64,000 nucleotides of DNA, from contig NZ_VFOP01000001.1 of assembly GCF_006716185.1 (NCBI RefSeq), positions 248,001 through 312,000 on the forward strand, given 5' to 3'. Each line of letters starts with the position of its first letter. The stretch's first letter is position 1. Origin of the DNA: Ornithinicoccus hortensis. GTDB taxonomy: Bacteria; Actinomycetota; Actinomycetes; Actinomycetales; Dermatophilaceae. Shown piece by piece: positions 57,522-64,000 of the stretch. The notes beneath the pieces were generated by a model. That model was not told the origin of the DNA. It made no database searches and saw only the letters and a list, made by a program, of their open reading frames with translations. The translations under genes and the position numbers were made by a program.

Positions 57522-58013
57522 CTACGCGGCCGGCAGGTGGGACTCGATCGCGTCGAGGACCGCCCGGTCCTCCGGCTCCGTGCGCGGACGGAACCGGCCC
57601 ACCACCTCACCGGCCGGGCTCACCAGGAACTTCTCGAAGTTCCACTGGACGTCCCCCGCCTCACCGGAGGCGTCCGCGGCGGCGGTCAGCTCGGCATACA
57701 GCGGGTGCCGCCCCTCACCGTTCACCTCGACCTTGTCCATCATCGGGAAGGTCACCCCGTAGGTGGTCGTGCAGAACGTCTTGATCTCCTCGTTGCTGCC
57801 CGGCTCCTGCCCCTTGAACTGGTTGCAGGGGAACCCGACGACGGTCAGGCCGCGGTCGGCATACGTCTGCTGGAGCCGCTCGAGCCCGGCGTACTGGGGG
57901 GTCATGCCGCACCGGGAGGCGACGTTGACCAGCAGCAGGAGGCGTCCGTCGTAGGCGGCCAGCGAGGTCGGCTGCCCGTCGAGGTCGGTCAGGGGGATGT
58001 CGTGGATGCTCAC
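57522..58013 (-). CDS. glutathione peroxidase-like (thiol peroxidase)
   Basis: A 163-residue peroxidase. Active-site Cys in NVASRCGMTPQYAGL, Gln in FPCNQFKGQEPGSNEEI, and Trp-Asn in VQWNFEKFLV are all present, so it is catalytically complete. The peroxidatic residue is a TGC-coded Cys, not selenocysteine. In actinobacteria such enzymes use thioredoxin or mycothiol-linked reductants. GTG at 58013 lies 61 bases from the divergent phosphofructokinase. Confidence 0.9.
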   Translation of the reverse strand: MSIHDIPLTDLDGQPTSLAAYDGRLLLLVNVASRCGMTPQYAGLERLQQTYADRGLTVVGFPCNQFKGQEPGSNEEIKTFCTTTYGVTFPMMDKVEVNGEGRHPLYAELTAAADASGEAGDVQWNFEKFLVSPAGEVVGRFRPRTEPEDRAVLDAIESHLPAA

Positions 58014-58074
58014 GGGCGAAGCCTACGACGGGCCGTATTTCCGGTTCGGGCCCACACCGACCAGACTTGACCCC

Positions 58075-59097
58075 GTGAAGATCGGCATCCTGACCAGTGG
58101 CGGCGACTGTCCCGGCCTCAACGCGGTGATCCGCGGGGCGGTCATCAAGGGCGACTCCATCTACGGCCACGAGTTCCTCGGCATCAAGGACGGCTTCAAG
58201 GGCCTGGTGCTGGACAAGATCTCCAAGCTGCCGCGCAAGCAGGTGCGCGGGCTGGCTAAGCAGGGCGGGACCATCCTGGGCACCTCCCGGATCGGGCCGT
58301 TCGAGCACGGCGGCAGCGAACGGGTCAAGGAGGTGATGGCCAAGCACGGGATGGACGCGGTCATCGCGATCGGCGGGGAGGGCACCCTCACGGTGGCCCG
58401 GATGCTGCACGAGGACGGGATCCCGATCGTCGGGGTGCCCAAGACCATCGACAACGACCTGTCCGCGACCGACTACACCTTCGGGTTCGACACCGCCGTC
58501 TCGATCGCCACCGAGTCCATCGACCGGCTGCGCACCACCGCCGAGTCGCACCACCGGTGCATGGTGGTGGAGGTGATGGGCCGGCACGTCGGGTGGATCG
58601 CGCTGCACGCCGGCCTGGCCTCCGGCGCCCACGCCGTCCTGATCCCCGAGGTGCCGGTCACCATCGAGCAGATCGCCGGCTGGGTGAAGGCCACGGTGAC
58701 CCGTGGCCGCGCCCCGGTCGTCTGCGTGGCGGAGGGCTTCACCCTCAAGGGCGACCAGGACGTCGTGGCCAAGGGCGGCGTCGACGGTATGGGACGGCCC
58801 CGACTCGGCGGTATCGGTGAGCAGCTCACCCCGCTCATCGAGGAACTCACCGGCATCGAGACCCGGTGCACCACCCTGGGCCACCTGCAGCGCGGCGGCG
58901 TCCCCACGGCCTACGACCGCGTGCTGGCCACCCGCTTCGGGATCGCCGCGGTCGACGCGGTCACGAAGAAGAAGTGGGGCACGATGGTCGCCCTGCGCGG
59001 CACGGACATCCAGTCGGTGCACCTCAGCGACGCCACCCACGAGGTGAAGTCCGTCCCGTACGCGCGCTGGGAGGAAGCCGCGATCCTGTTCGGCTGA
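58075..59097 (+). CDS. pfkA: 6-phosphofructokinase
   Basis: A 340-residue PFK. TSGGDCPGLNAVIRG, AIGGEGTLTVARML (Gly where PPi-dependent enzymes usually have Asp, so ATP use is favoured), VPKTIDNDLSATDYTFGFDTAV, VEVMGRHVGWIALHAGLA and GHLQRGGVPTAYDRVLATRFG are all present. It phosphorylates fructose 6-phosphate in glycolysis. GTG at 58075 has CAGACT seven bases upstream, suggesting leaderless initiation. The longer open frame from 57997 is not credible. Confidence 0.93.
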   Translation: MKIGILTSGGDCPGLNAVIRGAVIKGDSIYGHEFLGIKDGFKGLVLDKISKLPRKQVRGLAKQGGTILGTSRIGPFEHGGSERVKEVMAKHGMDAVIAIGGEGTLTVARMLHEDGIPIVGVPKTIDNDLSATDYTFGFDTAVSIATESIDRLRTTAESHHRCMVVEVMGRHVGWIALHAGLASGAHAVLIPEVPVTIEQIAGWVKATVTRGRAPVVCVAEGFTLKGDQDVVAKGGVDGMGRPRLGGIGEQLTPLIEELTGIETRCTTLGHLQRGGVPTAYDRVLATRFGIAAVDAVTKKKWGTMVALRGTDIQSVHLSDATHEVKSVPYARWEEAAILFG

Positions 59098-59103
59098 GCC
59101 CGG

Positions 59104-59487
59104 TCAGTCGGCGGGTCGCTGCGCGACGGTGAGTATGCCGTCCCGCACGCTCGCCGCGCGGGTGCCGGTGGCCGCCGTCACCGGGATCGGCCCGTAGACG
59201 TGCGGGAACAGCGGGGAGGCAGGGTCGTCCGGGTTGCCGGGCTCGTCCCGCACCGGCGATCCCGCCCGCTCGAGGAGCTCCCGGTCCAGTTCCAGCACGA
59301 TGTAGTCGCCCGTGGCCGCCGCGTCGGAGTAGAACCGGGCGACCACCCCCGGCAGCTGCTCGGGGTAGCAGCAGTGCACGAACCCGATGCTGGCCAGGGA
59401 GGCGCCGCGGGTCGACCGTTCGTAGCTGCCGCGTTCCCGGGCCCGCGCCCAGTGGGCTGGCTCGGCCAGGTGCCACAGCGTCGTCAT
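59104..59487 (-). CDS. DUF952 family protein
   Basis: A 127-residue protein of the DUF952 family: WHLAEPAHWARARERGSYERSTRGASLASIGFVHCCYPEQLPGVVARFY is the family core, followed by YIVLELDRELLE and FPHVYGPIPVTAA. The family is related to glutathione-S-transferase-like or uncharacterised folds; no activity is established. ATG at 59487. It converges with the PFK gene, 6 bases apart. Confidence 0.85.
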   Translation of the reverse strand: MTTLWHLAEPAHWARARERGSYERSTRGASLASIGFVHCCYPEQLPGVVARFYSDAAATGDYIVLELDRELLERAGSPVRDEPGNPDDPASPLFPHVYGPIPVTAATGTRAASVRDGILTVAQRPAD

Positions 59488-59571
59488 ACCGGGGACGCTA
59501 CCGGGCCGGGCCAGACCCTCGTCGAGTCACGGGTGGTCCGGTCCTGGTCGGTCAGGGTGGTGAGGTCCTCG

Positions 59572-60843
59572 TCAGTCACGGGTGGCGGACAGTCCGGCGG
59601 GCTCGGGCTCCAGGTCGGTCAGCGTGAACCGGCGCAGCCGCGGGTTGGTTGCGGCGACCGTGAGGACTCCGACGACACAGAGCAGGCCGCCGCTCACCAG
59701 GGCGAAGGGTGCCGAGGTCACCCCGGCGACCAGGCCGCCCCGGAAGTTGCCGAGGTTCGGACCACCGGCCCCGATGACGTGCTCGACGGAGGAGACCCGT
59801 CCCAGGTGGGTGTCGGGCGTGGCCAGCTGGATCGTGGCACCCCGGGAGGTGACCGACACGGTGTCGGCCGCACCCGCGACCGCCAGGCAGGCCAGGGCCA
59901 GCCAGAGCGGTCCGGCAAGGCCGAACCCGGCCAGCGCCACACCCCAGACCGAGGCCGCCCCGAGCTGCACCGCGCCGAGCCGGCGGGCGCGCGTGGTGAG
60001 CCCGGAGAACACGCTGGCCAGCACCCCGCCGACGGCGACGGCCGACAGGAAGTAGCCCAGCGTGCGCGGGTCGCCGCCGAACCGGATCTCGTTGATCATC
60101 GGGAACAGCGAGATCGGCATCGCGAGCAACGTGGCGATCAGGTCGGTGACGCAGGAGCCGTGCAGCACGGGGCGCCGGGCGATCAGCCGCAACCCGTCGG
60201 CGATGGCCCGCACCCCGCGGGGCTGGCCCGACACGTTCCCCAGCGGGGGCAGCGGCGGCAGGCCCAGCACCCCGAACAGTCCCGCGCACACCGCCACCAC
60301 GTCGACGAGGTAGCAGACGGTCAGGCCCCACTCGGCGATGACGATGCCGCCTAGCGCGGGGCCGACGAGCATCGCCAGCTGGAAGGACAGGAGCTGCAGG
60401 GCGATCCCGGCGGCCACCTGGTCGCGCGGGAGCAGCCGGGTCGGGAAGGTGCGCCGGGCCGGGGCGCCGAGGGCGCTGCAGGCGGCCGACACCGCCACCA
60501 GGCCCAGCAGGAGCGGCAGGTTGTCCAGGTCGGCCAGCGCCTGACCCGCCAGGCCGAGCACCGCGGTGATCTGCCCCACCGTGGTCCAGAGCACCAGGGT
60601 CCGCCGGTCCATCTGGTCGGCGAGGGTCCCGCCCCAGAGGCCGCACAGGATCATCGGCACGGCCTGGGCCAGGCCGATCGCCCCGGTCCAGAAGGGGCTG
60701 TGCGTCATCTCCCAGACCTGGAAGAGGACGGCGACCATGGTGATCTGGGCGCCCACCGCCGAGAGCGAGCTGCCCAACCAGAAGCGGGTGAACGCCGCGC
60801 TGCTGCCGAGCGGCCGGAGGTCGATCAGCCCGATCCGGCTCAT
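59572..60843 (-). CDS. MFS transporter (enterobactin-exporter-like)
   Basis: A 423-residue transporter with about 12 helices, starting FTRFWLGSSLSAVGAQITMVAVLFQVWEMTHSPFWTGAIGLAQAVPMILCGLWGGTLADQMDRRTLVLWTTVGQ. The ADQMDRRTLVL loop matches MFS motif A. The architecture resembles EntS/DHA3-type exporters. ATG at 60843 overlaps the MarR gene (ATGA), so the regulator and pump are one operon. Substrate unknown. Confidence 0.85.
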   Translation of the reverse strand: MSRIGLIDLRPLGSSAAFTRFWLGSSLSAVGAQITMVAVLFQVWEMTHSPFWTGAIGLAQAVPMILCGLWGGTLADQMDRRTLVLWTTVGQITAVLGLAGQALADLDNLPLLLGLVAVSAACSALGAPARRTFPTRLLPRDQVAAGIALQLLSFQLAMLVGPALGGIVIAEWGLTVCYLVDVVAVCAGLFGVLGLPPLPPLGNVSGQPRGVRAIADGLRLIARRPVLHGSCVTDLIATLLAMPISLFPMINEIRFGGDPRTLGYFLSAVAVGGVLASVFSGLTTRARRLGAVQLGAASVWGVALAGFGLAGPLWLALACLAVAGAADTVSVTSRGATIQLATPDTHLGRVSSVEHVIGAGGPNLGNFRGGLVAGVTSAPFALVSGGLLCVVGVLTVAATNPRLRRFTLTDLEPEPAGLSATRD

Positions 60844-61379
60844 GTCGTCGGGCCTTCCGGGCCGCTGGACCCCGCCGTGGCGTCCCGACCGGCACGGGGT
60901 CCAGGGTGGTCCAGCCGGGCGGCGATCCGCTCGGTGAAGCTGCGCTCGGCGAGGCGCTCCCGGAGCGCGGCGACGAACTCGGCCAGGCCGACCGCCAGCT
61001 CGGCGTCCAGCTCGGCGGCGGCCCCCTCCGTGGCGCGCCACTCGGCCTCCAGGAAGGGGACGAGCCCGCGTCCCTTCGCGGTGAGGACCACGACCCGGGT
61101 CCGCGCGTCCGGACCGGGACTGGTGTCGACCAGACCCTCCCTCCGCATCGCCGTGACCGTCTGGCTGACCGCGGAGTGGGTCATCTCCAGGCTCTCGGCT
61201 AGGTCGCGGATGGTGAGCGGGCCGGTGTGCGCCAGCCGAATCAGCGGGTAGGCGAAGCGCGGACGGACCCCCACGACCTCGCGCTCGGCGTAGACCTGCG
61301 CGATGGACTCCTCCATCTCCTGCTGCACCGCCCGCAGCGGTCGCCAGTAGCTGTCGTAGGTCGGGTCCGCATTTGTCAC
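60840..61379 (-). CDS. MarR-family regulator
   Basis: A 179-residue regulator. FAYPLIRLAHTGPLTIRDLAESLEMTHSAVSQTVTAMRREGLVDTSPGPDARTRVVVLTAKGRG is the winged HTH. The C-terminal tail is Gly/Pro-rich. GTG at 61379. The AT-rich stretch just upstream (GCGCTAATATAACAGCACT) carries a -10-like TATATT on the minus strand and CAGCGCT/CAGCACT direct repeats, a candidate autoregulatory region. Confidence 0.85.
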   Translation of the reverse strand: MTNADPTYDSYWRPLRAVQQEMEESIAQVYAEREVVGVRPRFAYPLIRLAHTGPLTIRDLAESLEMTHSAVSQTVTAMRREGLVDTSPGPDARTRVVVLTAKGRGLVPFLEAEWRATEGAAAELDAELAVGLAEFVAALRERLAERSFTERIAARLDHPGPRAGRDATAGSSGPEGPTT

Positions 61380-61416
61380 AGCGCTAATATAACAGCACTC
61401 CTACATTTTCACCGGG

Positions 61417-61464
61417 CAGCGCGGTCGCGCTGTTTCGGCGCAGACTCCGGGCCGTGGGAGTCTG
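61417..61464 (+). promoter_or_regulatory. two leader hairpins before threonine dehydratase
   Basis: CAGCGCG/CGCGCTG (61417-61432) is a perfect 7-base stem followed by TTT. CAGACTCC/GGAGTCTG (61441-61464) is a perfect 8-base stem whose right arm contains the GGAG ribosome site of ilvA. The second hairpin would hide the site, so leader-based control is possible. Confidence 0.45.
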
Positions 61465-61468
61465 GACC

Positions 61469-62731
61469 ATGCCCGTTTCGACACCCACGGTCACCGCCCA
61501 GGACGTCGACGCCGCCGCCCAGCGGCTCGCCGGCCTGGTCAGCATGACGCCCCTGACCCGCAGCCACCGGCTCTCCGAGGCCACGGGGGCCAAGGTCCTG
61601 CTCAAGCGCGAGGACCTGCAGCCGGTCCGCTCCTACAAGAACCGCGGCGCGATCAACCTCATCTCGCAGCTGCCGCCGGAGGACCACGGCAAGGGCGTGG
61701 TGTGCGCCAGCGCGGGTAACCACGCGCAGGGCGTCGCCTTCGGCTGCGCCGCCCTGGAGGTGCCGGCCCGGGTCTTCCTGCCCCGCACCACGCCCCGCCA
61801 GAAGCGGGACCGGGTGGCCGAGATCGGTGGGGAGTTCGTGGAGGTCATCGTCGGGGGAGCCACCTACGACGAGGCCGCGGCGGCCGCGCTCGAGGACTCC
61901 CGCCGGACAGGCGCCACCCTGATCCCCGCCTTCGACCACCCGATGACCATCGCCGGCCAGGGCACCGTCGCCCGCGAGGTGGTCGGGGTCCTGGGTCACG
62001 CCCCCGACGTGCTCGTGGTGCCGGTCGGCGGCGGCGGGCTGCTCGCCGGGGCCCTGACCTGGTTGCGGGCCCAGCCCGACGGGGACCGGACCCGGGTCGT
62101 CGGTGTCGAACCCGCCGGGGCAGCCAGCATGGCGGCGGCGCTCGCTGCGGGCGAACCGGTCACCCTGTCCGAGGTCGACCCGTTCGTCGACGGTGCGGCG
62201 GTCAAGCGCGCCGGGGACACCACCTTCCCCCTCGTCCGGGACGGCCGCGCCGAGCTCGTCGCCATCCCCGAGGGACGCGTCTGCCAGGAGATGCTGGCGC
62301 TCTACCAGACCGAGGGGATCGTGGCCGAGCCCGCCGGCGCGCTCGCCGCCTCGGCCCTGGACTCGCTCGACCTGCAGGAGGGCCAGACGGTCGTCGCGGT
62401 ACTCTCCGGCGGCAACAACGACGTGCTGCGCTACCCGGAGGTCGTGGAGCGGGCCCTGGTCCACGAGGGCCGCAAGCACTACTTCCTGGTCAACTTCCCG
62501 CAGGAGCCCGGCGCGCTCCGCCGGTTCCTGGACGAGGTGCTCGGCCCCGACGACGACATCGCGCTGTTCGAGTACGCAAAGCGCAGCAACCGGGAGACGG
62601 GCCCGGCACTGGTCGGGATCGAACTCGGGTCGGCGGACGATCTGGAGCCCCTGCTGCGGCGGATGTCCCAGTCCTCCATCACGGTCGAGCGGATCCCGCC
62701 GGACAGCCCACTGTTCCGCTTCATCCTGTAA
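61469..62731 (+). CDS. ilvA: threonine ammonia-lyase (threonine dehydratase)
   Basis: A 420-residue PLP enzyme. The Schiff-base Lys is in VRSYKNRGAINL, the phosphate loop VGGGGLLAGAL and SAGNHAQGVAFGCA are intact. A short ACT-like regulatory region follows (HYFLVNFPQEPGALRRFLDEVL to the C-terminus). The single ACT-like domain and length fit the short form (TIGR02079), which converts threonine to 2-oxobutyrate for isoleucine synthesis. ATG at 61469 with GGAG at eight bases; GTG at 61454 is also in frame. Confidence 0.92.
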   Translation: MPVSTPTVTAQDVDAAAQRLAGLVSMTPLTRSHRLSEATGAKVLLKREDLQPVRSYKNRGAINLISQLPPEDHGKGVVCASAGNHAQGVAFGCAALEVPARVFLPRTTPRQKRDRVAEIGGEFVEVIVGGATYDEAAAAALEDSRRTGATLIPAFDHPMTIAGQGTVAREVVGVLGHAPDVLVVPVGGGGLLAGALTWLRAQPDGDRTRVVGVEPAGAASMAAALAAGEPVTLSEVDPFVDGAAVKRAGDTTFPLVRDGRAELVAIPEGRVCQEMLALYQTEGIVAEPAGALAASALDSLDLQEGQTVVAVLSGGNNDVLRYPEVVERALVHEGRKHYFLVNFPQEPGALRRFLDEVLGPDDDIALFEYAKRSNRETGPALVGIELGSADDLEPLLRRMSQSSITVERIPPDSPLFRFIL

Positions 62732-62746
62732 GGCTCCTTCTCCACC

Positions 62747-62797
62747 TGTGCAGATTCTGCTTGTGTGCAATTCTTGCACATGTGCAGAAATTGTGCG
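62747..62797 (+). repeat. three 17-bp operator-like repeats
   Basis: TGTGCA begins at 62747, 62764 and 62781, exactly 17 bases apart. Each unit follows TGTGCA-N5-TGCACA to a varying extent; the middle unit TGTGCAATTCTTGCACA is a perfect palindrome. The run ends about 10 bases before the HTH gene and is AT-rich compared with its surroundings. Confidence 0.7.
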
Positions 62798-62807
62798 ACG
62801 CTGGAGC

Positions 62808-63188
62808 ATGTCCAAAGACCAACTCACCGCGCAGGTGGACGAGGCGCTGGAGCACCTCCGGCAGACGAAGGATGCGATCGGACGCGGGTTCGACGCGTTG
62901 CAGCTCCTGGGCCACCTGCGGGCGGCCCAGGAGCGTGTCGATGCAGCCGTGGAGGAGGCGATGGCGGCCTCCGTCCTGGCCGGCCACTCGGTCCGCTCCG
63001 TGGCGGAGGTGACCGGCCTGGCCCCGGGGAGCATCCCGCCCAGGTTGGCCCGGGCCCAGCCGTTCGCCGGCTACACCGACCCGCGGGGGCGGGTCGGAGC
63101 GCCGGAGATCGCCCGCGCCCGCCACGACCACACCACCGGCACGCCACTGACGTTCGTCCCACGACGACGCAGCGACGGCCCCACCTAG
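62808..63188 (+). CDS. small HTH-containing protein, probable repeat-binding regulator
   Basis: A 126-residue basic protein. A helical N-terminus (KDQLTAQVDEALEHLRQTKDAIGRGFDALQLLGHLRAAQERVDAAVEEAM) precedes a putative HTH (AASVLAGHSVRSVAEVTGLAPGSIPPRLARAQP). The C-terminus is basic and flexible. It has its own ATG at 62808 after the repeats, 14 bases before the VWA gene. The family was not named with confidence. Autoregulation through the 17-bp units is likely. Confidence 0.6.
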   Translation: MSKDQLTAQVDEALEHLRQTKDAIGRGFDALQLLGHLRAAQERVDAAVEEAMAASVLAGHSVRSVAEVTGLAPGSIPPRLARAQPFAGYTDPRGRVGAPEIARARHDHTTGTPLTFVPRRRSDGPT

Positions 63189-63202
63189 GAGGAGGAGTCA
63201 CC

Positions 63203-63862
63203 ATGACCGACCCGAACTACACCCACCTCGCCTTCCTGCTCGACCGGTCCGGGTCGATGCAGGCCATCAAGCAGGACACCGAGGGCGGGTTCGACGCCTT
63301 CATCCGGAGCCAGGCGGAACAGGCCGGCCGGTGCACCGTCACGCTCGCCCAGTTCGACACGGACTACGAGGTGGTCTACTCCGGCATCGACATCGCCGAG
63401 GTCGCCCCGCTGGACCTGCGACCGCGCGGCACCACCGCCCTGCTGGACTCCATCGGCAGGCTCGTGCAGGAGACCGGCGCCTGGCTGGCCGCCCTCCCGG
63501 AGGAGTCGCGCCCCGGCAGCGTGCTCGTCGGGATCATGACCGACGGCCTCGAGAACGCCAGCCGGGAGTGGACCCGCCCGGCCGTCAAGGCCCTGATCGA
63601 GAGCCAGGAGCGCGACTACGCCTGGACGTTCAGCTATCTGGGCGCCAACCAGGACGCTGTCGAGGTCGGCGCGTCCATGGGCGTCGACCCGTCCCGCGCG
63701 ATGACCTACGCCGGCGAGCACGTGGGCGCGGCGATGGACGCCTACGCGATGAGCACCAACCGGCTGCGCCGGACCATGGCGGCTGGCCAGGACGTTCAGG
63801 CTGCACGCGCCGCCGCGGCGTTGACCGACGAGGAGCGGCGCCGCGCCGTCGGTAGGGTCTGA
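63203..63862 (+). CDS. von Willebrand factor A (VWA) domain protein
   Basis: A 219-residue single VWA domain. The MIDAS motif DxSxS is in FLLDRSGSMQAI, with Thr in RGTTALLDSI and Asp in MTDGLENASREW. It lacks a signal peptide, so it acts in the cytoplasm. AGGAGGAGGAG before the ATG at 63203 is a very strong ribosome site. The C-terminal 40 residues are helical. It is linked to the HTH gene by a short gap. A protein-binding or metal-dependent adhesion role is typical, but the partner is unknown. Confidence 0.85.
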   Translation: MTDPNYTHLAFLLDRSGSMQAIKQDTEGGFDAFIRSQAEQAGRCTVTLAQFDTDYEVVYSGIDIAEVAPLDLRPRGTTALLDSIGRLVQETGAWLAALPEESRPGSVLVGIMTDGLENASREWTRPAVKALIESQERDYAWTFSYLGANQDAVEVGASMGVDPSRAMTYAGEHVGAAMDAYAMSTNRLRRTMAAGQDVQAARAAAALTDEERRRAVGRV

Positions 63863-64000
63863 GCCCGCCCACGAACCGACCTGCGGCCGCACGGACACCC
63901 AGGAGTATCCCCAGTTGGAGCGGCTCGTTGTTGGTGAGGGACCGCCGCTGAGATGCCCGCCCGCCACGGGCACCCGCCTTCACTCCTCCTGATAGTCGAA
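63863..64000. other. window end, no supported gene
   Basis: The last 138 bases follow the VWA stop. Open frames exist on the minus strand only as extensions overlapping the VWA gene antisense. No ribosome site, terminator or RNA gene could be supported. Confidence 0.4.

Noticed and set aside
57900-57930. Selenocysteine glutathione peroxidase
   Set aside because: The active-site codon is TGC and no in-frame TGA or SECIS element is needed.
63185-63983. Minus-strand frames over the VWA gene
   Set aside because: They are antisense to a clear MIDAS-containing VWA domain and lack ribosome sites or recognisable motifs.

Overview
The window is very GC-rich (by eye around 70 percent) and almost fully coding. 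It has many GTG and TTG starts, frequent 4-base stop/start overlaps and several apparently leaderless promoters. The gene content (a second EF-G, SigE-family and SigG-type sigma factors, a TIGR03086-type DinB-like protein, NlpC/P60 hydrolase, SWIM-type SNF2 ATPase, single-gene RND pump) points to a high-GC actinobacterium. A Micrococcales member of the Intrasporangiaceae/Ornithinimicrobiaceae type is a reasonable guess, but the sequence alone does not prove it. No tRNA, rRNA, CRISPR array, prophage or replication origin was seen.

Layout. 1-8.2 kb: partial PfpI-type protein, NAD(P)-binding protein, pyruvate oxidase-like enzyme, EF-G-like GTPase, Bcr/CflA exporter and two tandem paralogous lipoproteins. 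8.2-12.9 kb: a tightly coupled minus-strand operon (PaaK-like AMP ligase, two CrtA/DUF4188-like proteins, long GNAT, nitroreductase). An IS110-family element (12987-14406) sits just upstream of its first gene, and a 33-bp repeat family occurs beside and inside its last gene. 14.4-23.2 kb: small alarmone synthetase with a MarR regulator divergent from an RND pump, SigE-family sigma factor with a probable anti-sigma partner, atypical glucose-6-phosphate dehydrogenase, and a secreted NlpC/P60 hydrolase. 23.3-31.1 kb: UbiB-like kinase, SigG-type sigma operon, small membrane proteins, two metallohydrolases. A second near-identical IS110 copy lies at 31155-32574.

32.6-40.2 kb: DedA-like, AlkD-like, coiled-coil, crotonase, SNF2 and epimerase genes. 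40.3-51.1 kb is the most distinctive block: a two-component system (kinase then OmpR-type regulator), followed by a six-gene overlapping operon of three GT-B glycosyltransferases, one ABC half-exporter and two APH-fold phosphotransferases, then a protein ending in an Asp/Trp tail. A matching 11-bp-phased direct-repeat motif lies before the operon and before the Asp/Trp-tail gene, which suggests one regulon making and exporting a modified saccharide. 51.2-64 kb: aldehyde dehydrogenase, YdcZ-type transporter with an OhrR-like regulator, small membrane protein, MFS with a perfect palindrome over its start, GMC oxidoreductase, glutathione peroxidase, phosphofructokinase, DUF952, MFS with MarR, threonine dehydratase, and an HTH-VWA pair preceded by three 17-bp repeats.

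Sequence-wide signals not explained by the genes are a strong excess of the word GTATGCC/GGCATAC, the IS110 non-coding ends expected to encode bridge RNAs, the 33-bp repeat family, and several perfect inverted repeats at starts and gene ends.
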